A program made the position numbers and the translations under genes. From positions 1 to 5,413 of the forward strand of contig JNWL01000096.1 in the NCBI GenBank assembly GCA_000716465.1: a stretch of DNA of 5,413 nt, given 5' to 3'. The notes below the pieces were generated by a model. It searched no databases. It was given only the letters and a program-made list of their open reading frames with translations, and had not been told where the DNA came from. The first letter of the stretch is position 1. Each line of letters starts with the position of its first letter. Source of the DNA: Streptomyces bikiniensis (GTDB lineage: Bacteria; Actinomycetota; Actinomycetes; Streptomycetales; Streptomycetaceae). This document shows positions 1 to 5,063 of the stretch, one piece after another.

Positions 1-28
1 GCGGGTACCTAAGCGCTGCGCGCTCAGG
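1..28. other. Candidate linear-replicon telomere terminus (right arm of palindrome I plus palindrome II)
   Basis: Seen: the window opens GCGGGTACC, then four bases, then CGCTGCGCG (14-22). Bases 8-28 fold as CCT-A-AGCGC, loop TGC, GCGCT-C-AGG, with one A/C mismatch. From memory, the archetypal Streptomyces telomere reads GCGGGTACC, ACAT, CGCTGCGCG, ATGT after its first eight bases, so 18 of the first 22 bases agree at identical spacing. The variable flanks (TAAG/CTCA here, ACAT/ATGT there) mostly change in a paired way, as a conserved hairpin would. On the complementary strand the loop reads GCA, the loop type described for folded telomeric 3' overhangs. Inference: this is the replicon end, missing about eight terminal bases. 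It could instead be an internal relic of a telomere. Confidence 0.6.
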
Positions 29-34
29 ACTGAA

Positions 35-326
35 CGGCTTCGCTGCGCTCAGCCGGGCCCTTCGGGCCTGGCTCTCCGCTTCGCTTCGAGCTGTGGCCGG
101 CCCTTTCGGGCCGGGGTCCTGCGCTTTGCTTCGGACTGGTTCGGGGTTGCGCTGCGCTCCCCCCCGAACGGCCCGCTTCGCGGGGCGGGGGGTCTTCCGC
201 GCTGTGCGGGGGAGATGAGTGTGTTTCATGGGGTGCGGGCCTGCGGCCCGTTGGGTGTCCGCTTCGCTCCCACCCTCAGCCCTTCCGGCTGCGCCTCCAG
301 GGCCACCGGGGCCCGCTTCGCGGGCC
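35..326. repeat. Array of GC-rich palindromes (subtelomeric hairpins)
   Basis: Seen: closely packed inverted repeats with short loops. They are 35-55 (CGGCT/AGCCG around GC-TGC-GC), 53-71 (GGCCC-TTC-GGGCC extended by three pairs), 71-91 (GCTC/GAGC), 97-114 (CCGGCCC-TTTC-GGGCCGG), 116-136 (GTCC/GGAC), 139-169 (GTTCGGGG/CCCCGAAC), 172-184 (CCCGC-TTC-GCGGG), 197-209 (CCGC/GCGG), 236-250 (CGGGCC-TGC-GGCCCG), 277-291 (CAGCC/GGCTG) and 310-326 (GGCCCGC-TTC-GCGGGCC). Known: Streptomyces linear-replicon ends carry such serial palindromes, which fold on the single-stranded 3' overhang left by replication and are recognised by terminal-protein machinery. GC-rich hairpins also occur elsewhere in streptomycete DNA, so only the density and the terminus-like start make this telomeric. 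Confidence 0.65.
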
Positions 327-659
327 GGCAGCAGGGGCCTTGGTGGTTGTTGTGTGCCGGTCCAGGAGCCTGACTGCCATGTGGTGGTTGTAGGAGCTCG
401 CGAACTGGCGCGGTGTCTCGCCGTCGGGGGTCGCGGTCGGGTCGGCTCCGTAAGCCAGGAGGATCGCGGTGAGCGCCGTATCGAGCGGCTTGCCTGACTG
501 GAGTGCTGCGTCTCCTTCCACATCGATGGCGTGGAGCAGGAGCGTCATCCCGCAGCAGACTTCTTCTGGGTCCGCTCCCGCGTCGAGGAGTCGGGTCAAC
601 TCGGCGAGGTCACCCGACTCCACCGCCTGATGTGCAGGGGTCCACGGGTTTTGAATCAT
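276..659 (-). CDS. Small ankyrin-repeat protein
   Basis: The 127-residue product is likely a cytoplasmic protein-binding scaffold, as ankyrin repeats generally are; no partner can be named. Residues 7-32 form a clear repeat (TPAHQAVESGDLAELTRLLD then AGADPE). Residues 37-77 form a second, with an insertion between its helices, ending in LLAYGADPTAT. Residues 79-102 begin a third (DGETPRQFA...AVRLL). There is no signal peptide or membrane segment. The ATG at 659-657 is preceded by GAGGGA (671-666), a good ribosome site. From about residue 103 the sequence turns to low-complexity T/K/P/R/G encoded by the palindrome array, so the native C-terminus was probably shorter or was replaced when the gene met the replicon end. 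The imm1-like gene lies on the same strand about 400 bases upstream, too far to suggest an operon. Confidence 0.8.
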   Translation of the reverse strand: MIQNPWTPAHQAVESGDLAELTRLLDAGADPEEVCCGMTLLLHAIDVEGDAALQSGKPLDTALTAILLAYGADPTATPDGETPRQFASSYNHHMAVRLLDRHTTTTKAPAAGPRSGPRWPWRRSRKG

Positions 660-1058
660 TTCGGATCCCTCAGACGTCTCACTGTAGAGCCCGCATCTTT
701 TGATGCAGCATGTACTGTTGGTGGAAGTAGGTAGCGTGTTCTTGGGATGGCGTTGTGGGGATTCGAGAGCCTATCTGGTTTATCGAGATGAGACCGGCAG
801 TGAACCTTTTTCATCCTGGGGTTCCGAGAGTGAAGATCAGGAGCATCATCGCAGATCAGGGCTACTCAAAGTATCATGGCGAGCCGGGGGTGAAAGACAG
901 TAATTCGCTATAGGGATTGGCTCGAGCCTGAAGTGCTGCGCTCATACCTTATAAGCTCTACCGCCACAAACTGGCAGGTCACAGAGCCGCCATATCTACT
1001 GAAGACAAAACACCGAACCGCTGAAGAGCAATCGCCGCATAGAAGCGAAATAATAAAA
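660..1058. other. Low-GC region without a convincing gene
   Basis: No frame here has a believable start, ribosome site and recognisable protein. A 66-codon plus-strand frame from ATG 703 lacks a Shine-Dalgarno and has no family features. G+C falls sharply (the row 1021-1080 is 26/60), as in the neighbouring imm1-like gene. Visible structure is limited to a hairpin at 693-706 (GCATC-TTTT-GATGC) and an AT-rich stretch just past the imm1-like stop, around 1048-1064. This is probably acquired DNA that has lost its genes. Confidence 0.6.
666..679 (-). promoter_or_regulatory. Ribosome site and adjacent palindrome upstream of the ankyrin gene
   Basis: On the minus strand GAGGGA (671-666) lies six bases before the ATG at 659. 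It abuts the perfect 8-bp palindrome AGACGTCT (672-679). The palindrome could be an operator or simply chance; no promoter hexamers could be assigned with confidence. Confidence 0.4.
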
Positions 1059-1550
1059 TTAGTAGCTCTGGTCGAGCAGTTGCCACTTGATGCATTCGGG
1101 TCGATCCCCTGTGCGAAGGTGACAGAATTCCTCTAGGGCTTCTCGGATCTGAGCTATAGAAATAGCTGCTTCCCGAGGGTAGCACTCGCCTGATCCAGGG
1201 TCTTTTATCAGCAAAGGATCCTCCTCCGGAGGGTTCGAGCTCATCGAGGTCCAGACAGATCTGAAAACTTCTGCAGAGATTTTACTATCAACCCTTCGAG
1301 TGCCCCACCACTTTAGAGCGCCATAGCCGGATTGAATGTCCACCGAGACGTACATGCAGTTATCTGCGTGCCACCTATTAATTTTCTCGGGGTGATCTTC
1401 ATCGACAATGCATACAACGGCACGTTCGGGTATGGTCTCGTATCCAGAAGGATCTATCACACGCTGCGCGAGGCTACTCACAATCTCATGAATGAGATTT
1501 TCGACTTCCTCGCCGGTTCGGGCATATTTTCCGCGACCATAAACAATCAT
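1059..1550 (-). CDS. Imm1-family immunity protein (orphan)
   Basis: The 163-residue product resembles Imm1 immunity proteins, which bind and neutralise a cognate polymorphic toxin; the family is often paired with deaminase-type toxins. Seen: an N-terminal strand followed by T-x-E-E-V-E-N-L-I (12-20), a central Y-G-A-L-K-W-W-G (76-83), and a C-terminal Y-P-R-E...I-A-Q-I-R-E-A-L-E-E-F (124-142) ending R-P-E-C-I-K-W-Q (150-157). This order matches actinomycete Imm1 proteins as I recall them. The ATG at 1550 has only a weak AGG ten bases ahead. Codon use is foreign to Streptomyces: four ATA isoleucines, CTA, AGA and several AAA, with no TTA. No toxin gene is visible on either side, so it is an orphan or the toxin was lost. 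It was probably transferred from a lower-GC source. The family call was not searched. Confidence 0.75.
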   Translation of the reverse strand: MIVYGRGKYARTGEEVENLIHEIVSSLAQRVIDPSGYETIPERAVVCIVDEDHPEKINRWHADNCMYVSVDIQSGYGALKWWGTRRVDSKISAEVFRSVWTSMSSNPPEEDPLLIKDPGSGECYPREAAISIAQIREALEEFCHLRTGDRPECIKWQLLDQSY

Positions 1551-1802
1551 TTACTTAACCTAGTTCATTTTGTCTCTGTCCCGCCGGGACGGGACGAGAA
1601 GCTCACAGGCCTGGCAGAAGGCTCACGCGATGAAGAGCGAGCAGGTGGCTAGAACGGCCCGGCGGTACTGCGTTCCAGAGCGCATCGGGGCGCTGGTCCT
1701 CACCTACGCGTCATATCGTCACGGGCTATATCGAACCCTAAGGGCTGTCCCGCAAAGATCTTGGGTCTGAGTACGGAGCAGCTTGAAGAGCCGGTGAGGT
1801 GC
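1551..1802. other. Gene-free interval upstream of the imm1-like gene
   Basis: No protein-coding frame here is recognisable on either strand. If the immunity gene has its own promoter it should lie in the part nearest 1550, but no convincing hexamers were found. A short hairpin (GTCCC-GCC-GGGAC, 1578-1590) is followed by another GGGAC copy (1591-1595). The far end carries a possible insertion-sequence terminus, described separately. Confidence 0.6.
1738..1768. mobile_element. Possible solo terminal repeat of a lost insertion sequence
   Basis: The stretch CTAAGGGCTGTCCCGCAAAG and the bases after it resemble the termini (GGGCTGTCCCG type) that I associate with streptomycete IS5-family elements. 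No partner end or transposase piece is next to it, so it would be a solo relic. The call rests on memory of terminus style only. Confidence 0.3.
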
Positions 1803-1829
1803 TCAGCCGGTGGTTCGTGAGGTGTTCAG
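1794..1829. repeat. 13-bp imperfect direct repeat at the HAD pseudogene stop
   Basis: GTGAGGTGCTCAG (1794-1806) recurs as GTGAGGTGTTCAG (1817-1829), with one mismatch and a 23-base offset. It spans the last codons and the TGA of the HAD pseudogene. No function is evident; it may be a small duplication. Confidence 0.5.
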
Positions 1830-2319
1830 GGACCGGGCGTAGTCGGCGAGTGTGCGGAAGTCGTTCTCCCGTAGGCCGATCCGCGGGTTGACGTGGTGGA
1901 GGAGCCCAGATCCTTGGTGGTGGGCGGTCACGTACGTCTGATCCAGCTCGCTCTGCTCGTCGTCCACCCAGGCGAAGGGACGGCCGTCTGCGTAGTCCAC
2001 CAGCGGTCCGGTCTTCCAGTGGACTCCATCAGGGCGTTGCTGGAGCAGGACGTCGCCGAAGTTCACGAAGGGAAGTTCCGGAAGGCCTCCATGTGGTGGC
2101 CCAGCACAGTTCGAAGCCGAGCTGGAGCAGGGTGCGTCCGTGCTCTGGGTTGAGCCAGACACGCAGGGGGCGTCGTCGGGAGGAGAGGCCCCTGTCGTCC
2201 TCATGGGCATCGTTTCGGGGGACTCTGAGTGTGGTGTAGCCGTCGGGGCGCCTCTCCGGCTTGGCCGCGTAGGGGTTGAGCGGCCCGTCCACGTCGAGGA
2301 ACAGCAGAGGTCGGTTCAC
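1803..2319 (-). pseudogene. HAD-fold hydrolase gene, frameshifted by a small internal deletion
   Basis: Two minus-strand frames together encode one protein. The 5' part starts at GTG 2319 after GGGGGG (2329-2324) and carries the HAD nucleophile motif L-F-L-D-V-D-G (D9, D11) and the C-W-A-T-T-W segment. At about 2088 the match jumps to another frame reading G-L-P-E-L-P-F-V-N-F, then V-H-W-K-T (the lysine motif), W-V-D-D-E (acidic motif) and a C-terminus ending at TGA 1805-1803. Intact streptomycete homologues, as I recall them, have roughly a dozen extra residues between TTW and GLPELP. Only a single extra base remains here, so a deletion of about 35 bases with loss of frame is the simplest reading. 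The family resembles the HAD domain linked to RNA-repair-type proteins; its substrate is unknown. A truncated product ending in unrelated residues would lack the later motifs and should be inactive. Confidence 0.82.
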
Positions 2320-2402
2320 GGTTCCCCCCGGGTTTTGCTCACTGTGGACTGCCCCCAGCAGCGTAACTGTGGGATTGTCTCGGCGTTGGGCCGGTCTGAG
2401 TG

Positions 2403-2430
2403 ATGATCATGATGTGGCGAGTGTGATCAC
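2403..2430. promoter_or_regulatory. Twin TGATCA palindromes, 20 bp apart (possible operator)
   Basis: ATGATCAT (2403-2410) and GTGATCAC (2423-2430) are both perfect 8-bp palindromes sharing the TGATCA core. Their centres are exactly 20 bp apart, close to two helical turns, which would place two dimers on one DNA face. They lie upstream of the HAD pseudogene on its strand. Whether anything binds them is inference. Confidence 0.3.
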
Positions 2431-2441
2431 GGCTTCGGAGT

Positions 2442-2830
2442 CGTCCTAATTCCTTGATAACGGGCCGTGGGACGGGGCTGTCCACCAGTCCGTTCGAGCG
2501 CCGGGGACCGATGCCCTTCGCTCATCCTGGCTTTCCACAGTGCAGGTGGTGGCAGCTTCGCGGGCACCGAACGTACGCCTGGAGCCGTCTGGGCACTCGA
2601 TCCCTTTATCCAGAGCGGCGGCGCTCGGTGTCTTCGAGGCCGCCACCGTCAGCACTGGCCGCTTGATCACTCGTTGGTGTTGGTAGTGCGAGCCCGCCGC
2701 ACGGTGACCTCCTGATACTCCAGAGCCGTCAGAGCTCCCGAGGAGACCGGGGCCCGTGGGGTGCGCTGGCGCCACGAACGGCTAGTGAGGTGGCGGACCG
2801 ACCGGGTGGTCGAGTCCTGGAATTAGGTCG
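2442..2830. repeat. 12-bp inverted repeat pair flanking ~365 bp
   Basis: CGTCCTAATTCC (2442-2453) and GGAATTAGGTCG (2819-2830) are inverted copies with one mismatch. Their AT-rich core is unusual in this GC-rich surrounding. They might be ends of a small nonautonomous element or old insertion scars, or may have arisen by chance; no flanking target duplication was found. Confidence 0.3.
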
Positions 2831-2877
2831 CTGCGTGGCCCGCATGCGCTCGCAACCAGCGCAAACACCGCATCTTT
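2686..2877 (+). ncRNA. Candidate IS110 bridge RNA (extent uncertain)
   Basis: Known: IS110 recombinases use an RNA from the noncoding end of the element, whose two internal loops pair with target and donor DNA. Seen: successive plus-strand hairpins GTGCG/CGCAC (2686-2702), CGTGG/CCACG (2755-2776), a strong GGACCGACC/GGTCG-A-GTCC with loop GGGT (2795-2817), and TGCGCT/AGCGCA (2845-2863), all between the presumed left end and the recombinase ribosome site. Neither guide loop could be assigned because the target junction is unknown. Strand and position fit the family; the limits are a guess. Confidence 0.4.
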
Positions 2878-2893
2878 GGGGAGGAAAGAGTTG
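2878..2893 (+). promoter_or_regulatory. Ribosome site selecting the TTG start of the IS110 recombinase
   Basis: GGGGAGG (2878-2884) lies six bases before TTG 2891-2893, an ideal spacing. The in-frame TTG at 2876 overlaps this site and has none of its own, so the longer reading was rejected. Confidence 0.8.
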
Positions 2894-4129
2894 ATCTACT
2901 GCGGCATCGACTGGGCCGAGAGGACACACGACGTTGCCTTGGTCGACGACACCGGCCAGCTACTTGCAAAGCGACACATCACCGACGACGCGGCCGGCTA
3001 CAGGAGCCTGATAGACCTGCTCGCCGAGTACGGCGACACGGAGGACCCCCCGATCCCGGTTGCGATCGAGACCTCCCGCGGTCTGCTGGTCGCGGTGCTG
3101 CGGGCAGGCAAGCGGAAGGTGTTCGCGATCAACCCGATGGCTGCCGCCCGCTACCGCGACCGGCACGCGGTCTCCCGCAAGAAGTCCGACCCCGGCGACG
3201 CCCTGGTCCTGGCGAACATCCTGCGCACAGATATGCATGCCCACCGGCCGCTGCCGAACGACAGCGACCTGGCCCGCGCCATCGCCGTACTGGCCCGCGC
3301 TCAGCAGGACGCGGTCTGGAACCGGCAGCAGGTCGCCAACCAGCTTCGCTCGCTGCTGCGCGAGTACTACCCCGCCGCTCTGGAGGCCTTCGCCAGGTGG
3401 GACAACGGCTTGTGCCGACCGGAGGCCCGCGAGCTGATGAAGCTCGCGCCGACACCGGCCAAGGCCGCGAGCCTGACTCGCACCCAGATCACGGCGGCTC
3501 TCAAGCGTGCGGGCCGCAAGCGCGGCATCGAGGCGGACGTCGAGCGGCTGCGCGAGGCATTCCGCACCGACTGGGCCCGCCAGCCCGAGCTTGTCGAGGA
3601 TGCGCTCGGCAAGCAGGCGCTCGCCCTACTCGGACAGCTCACGGCCGCCTGCACCGCCGCCGCCGACCTTGCCCAGGCCGTCGAGGAGGCGTTCCCGCGG
3701 CACCCGGACTCCGAAATCATCCTCAGCTTCCCCGGCCTCGGTATCCAGCTTGCCGCCCGGGTGCTGGCCGAAATCGGAGACGACCGCACCCGCTTCGCGG
3801 ACGCCCGCGGCCTGAAGGCCTACGCAGGCGCCTCACCCGTCACCCGAGCCTCCGGCAAGAAGTCCAGCATCACCAGACGATGGGTGAAGAACAACCGGCT
3901 CAACCACGCCGGCTACCTCTGGGCGTTCTCAGCGATCACCGCCTCGCCCGGTGCCAAAGCCCACTACCGGCGGCGACGTGACGACCACGGAGACTGGCAC
4001 GCCGCTGGCCAGCGCAATCTGTTCAACCGGATGCTGGGCCAGCTCCACCACTGCCTCAAGAACCGCCGCCTGTTCGATGAGCACACCGCGTTCCCGGCGC
4101 CGCGGGCCCCAGCTCTGGCGGCGGAGTAG
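2891..4129 (+). CDS. IS110-family transposase/recombinase (DEDD)
   Basis: The 412-residue product is a bridge-RNA-guided DNA recombinase that moves its element through a circular intermediate. Residues 1-150 are the RuvC-like DEDD domain: C-G-I-D-W-A (D7), V-A-I-E-T-S (E60) and K-K-S-D-P-G-D-A (D100, D103), the complete catalytic set at spacing close to IS621. A helical linker covers roughly 125-265. The C-terminal Transposase_20 domain (about 272-350) has S-F-P-G-L-G (279-284), A-Y-A-G-A-S-P and R-A-S-G-K-K; S321 is the likely nucleophile, with S315 an alternative. Length is typical and there is no frameshift, so it is probably active. Start TTG 2891 is set by its strong ribosome site. No native gene is interrupted in an obvious way. 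Confidence 0.95.
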   Translation: MIYCGIDWAERTHDVALVDDTGQLLAKRHITDDAAGYRSLIDLLAEYGDTEDPPIPVAIETSRGLLVAVLRAGKRKVFAINPMAAARYRDRHAVSRKKSDPGDALVLANILRTDMHAHRPLPNDSDLARAIAVLARAQQDAVWNRQQVANQLRSLLREYYPAALEAFARWDNGLCRPEARELMKLAPTPAKAASLTRTQITAALKRAGRKRGIEADVERLREAFRTDWARQPELVEDALGKQALALLGQLTAACTAAADLAQAVEEAFPRHPDSEIILSFPGLGIQLAARVLAEIGDDRTRFADARGLKAYAGASPVTRASGKKSSITRRWVKNNRLNHAGYLWAFSAITASPGAKAHYRRRRDDHGDWHAAGQRNLFNRMLGQLHHCLKNRRLFDEHTAFPAPRAPALAAE

Positions 4130-4190
4130 GTGATCCCGCTCACGGCTCACCGCCCCCGGAGATCGCTCCGCGGCGTGCTTGAATCACCGG
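4130..4190 (+). other. Short spacer with IS110 right end and a hairpin
   Basis: These 61 bases separate the recombinase stop from the next ATG. GGTGA (4129-4133) and TCACC (4146-4150) form an inverted pair. CGGAG-ATCG-CTCCG (4157-4170) forms a hairpin without a T-tract, so it is a weak terminator candidate. The right end of the element must fall in or near this spacer. Confidence 0.4.
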
Positions 4191-4958
4191 ATGATCGACT
4201 GGTCCGCACTTCACGACGTCTACGGCCCGGCACAAGCGATCCCTGGGCTGCTGGACCGAGCCATCGGTCGTGACCAGGAGGCCATCAACGGGCTTTGGGG
4301 GCGCTTGTGCCACCAGGGGACGATCACCCCGGCGAGCATCGCCGCACTGCCACAGCTGGCGGACATCGCGAAGACCGAGGACGCCGGGGACTGGGCGCTC
4401 GATCTGGCCGGAGCCATAGCGGGTGGCCTCCTTCAACCTCACGGTGCCGACGAAGAAGTCGCCCGCTGTGCTGCGACCTTGGCCGAGCTTCGCGCCATGG
4501 CCGCCGCCCGGCTGCGGTCTGGCCTGGACGGGAAGATCTACCTGAGCCGGCTGCGGGCCATGCTCGCGTTCGACGGCCAGCCCTTGTGGTTCGAGGCCCT
4601 GGACGACTTCACCGATTCCTTCGTCACTGTCGCTTGCCCGCACTGCGACGCACCGGTGACGATTGCGGTCGGCGACTACGGATGCTACTCCTCGATCCGG
4701 GACTGGAATCTGGGGGATGTCCACCAGGTCCCGCTCAGGCCGGCCGTTCCGCACGAGCTGACCGGCACCGGGAGGATGTTGCACGAGTCAGCCGTACGGG
4801 ATGGCCAGCAACGGCTCGCCTGGGGCCTGACTCACCTGTTCGGCCAGGCGGAATGTCCAGGATGCGGGAGCGTCTTCGGCATCGCAGATGAGTACGCGGC
4901 TGCCAATGCACCCGCCCCATGGGACTTCGCCCGAGGCCACATCAAGGACGCTCTCTGA
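4191..4958 (+). CDS. Uncharacterised 255-residue protein with two CxxC motifs
   Basis: I do not recognise a named function. The N-terminal half (1-125) is helical, and the segment L-W-G-R-L-C-H-Q-G-T (35-44) followed by A-A-L-P-Q-L-A-D-I-A resembles a HEAT-like family of uncharacterised proteins that I associate with toxin-immunity loci; this is memory and was not checked. The C-terminal half holds C-P-H-C (149-152) and C-P-G-C (222-225), together able to bind one zinc ion as a split ribbon. There is no signal peptide or membrane segment. ATG 4191 was chosen; TTG 4179 in frame would add four residues. Neither has a Shine-Dalgarno. The IS110 element ends within 61 bases upstream, so the native promoter and ribosome site may have been removed, and expression may depend on read-through from the recombinase. 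Confidence 0.75.
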   Translation: MIDWSALHDVYGPAQAIPGLLDRAIGRDQEAINGLWGRLCHQGTITPASIAALPQLADIAKTEDAGDWALDLAGAIAGGLLQPHGADEEVARCAATLAELRAMAAARLRSGLDGKIYLSRLRAMLAFDGQPLWFEALDDFTDSFVTVACPHCDAPVTIAVGDYGCYSSIRDWNLGDVHQVPLRPAVPHELTGTGRMLHESAVRDGQQRLAWGLTHLFGQAECPGCGSVFGIADEYAAANAPAPWDFARGHIKDAL

Positions 4959-5017
4959 TGACCACCGGCAGGGCCCTCGAAATCGAATGGTGAGCTCGTG
5001 CCCGCCGTCCCGGCTTG

Positions 5018-5063
5018 ACGGCTTGGCGCCGTGAGGTGTCTGGATAGCCCCGTTCGCGGGGCT
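5018..5063 (+). other. Two adjacent hairpins between the 255-residue gene and the IS5 fragment
   Basis: ACGGC/GCCGT (5018-5032) is followed by AGCCCCG-TTCG-CGGGGCT (5046-5063), a perfect 7-bp stem with a TTCG tetraloop. The second could stop or slow transcription leaving the 255-residue gene, but lacks a T-tract. It also lies in the transposase reading frame, so it may be coding by coincidence. Confidence 0.5.

Larger units (their letters stand above)
2320..2890. other. 570-base noncoding interval containing the IS110 left side
   Basis: No frame on either strand gives a recognisable protein. The left part should hold the promoter of the minus-strand HAD pseudogene. The right part must hold the left end of the IS110 element and, by family precedent, its bridge RNA. 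The exact element boundary could not be read: no duplication or clear terminal repeat identifies it, as is usual for IS110 elements. Confidence 0.65.
2450..4178 (+). mobile_element. IS110-family insertion sequence (boundaries approximate)
   Basis: An intact recombinase is preceded by a long structured noncoding stretch and followed by a short one of about 60 bases, the layout of the IS110 subgroup, in which the noncoding RNA lies upstream of the gene. Family elements are usually about 1.4-1.7 kb, which puts the left end somewhere between 2450 and 2750 and the right end between 4130 and 4190. After the stop, a hairpin (CGGAG-ATCG-CTCCG, 4157-4170) may belong to the right end. Insertion next to the 255-residue gene probably separated it from its original upstream region. 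Confidence 0.6.

Noticed and set aside
703..903. Plus-strand frame of 66 codons in the low-GC region
   Set aside because: It has no ribosome site, no recognisable motif and no neighbour support; composition alone does not make it a gene.
979..1185. Minus-strand frame overlapping the end of the imm1-like gene
   Set aside because: It overlaps a better-supported gene in another frame and has no family features.
2446..2775. Minus-strand 109-codon frame and overlapping plus-strand frames in the IS110 left region
   Set aside because: Low-complexity products without domains, conflicting with each other and with the expected noncoding end of the element.
3397..3981. 194-codon frame inside the recombinase gene, with other long frames on both strands
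   Set aside because: Typical high-GC shadow frames; the DEDD recombinase explains this DNA fully.
2423..4147. GTGATC...ACGGCT shared between 2423-2434 and 4130-4147 as possible IS110 end repeats
   Set aside because: The two blocks are contiguous at one site and split by six bases at the other; such short split matches arise by chance.
4140..4784. Minus-strand 214-codon frame opposite the 255-residue gene
   Set aside because: It mirrors the plus-strand gene, whose CxxC motifs and helical pattern make better protein sense.
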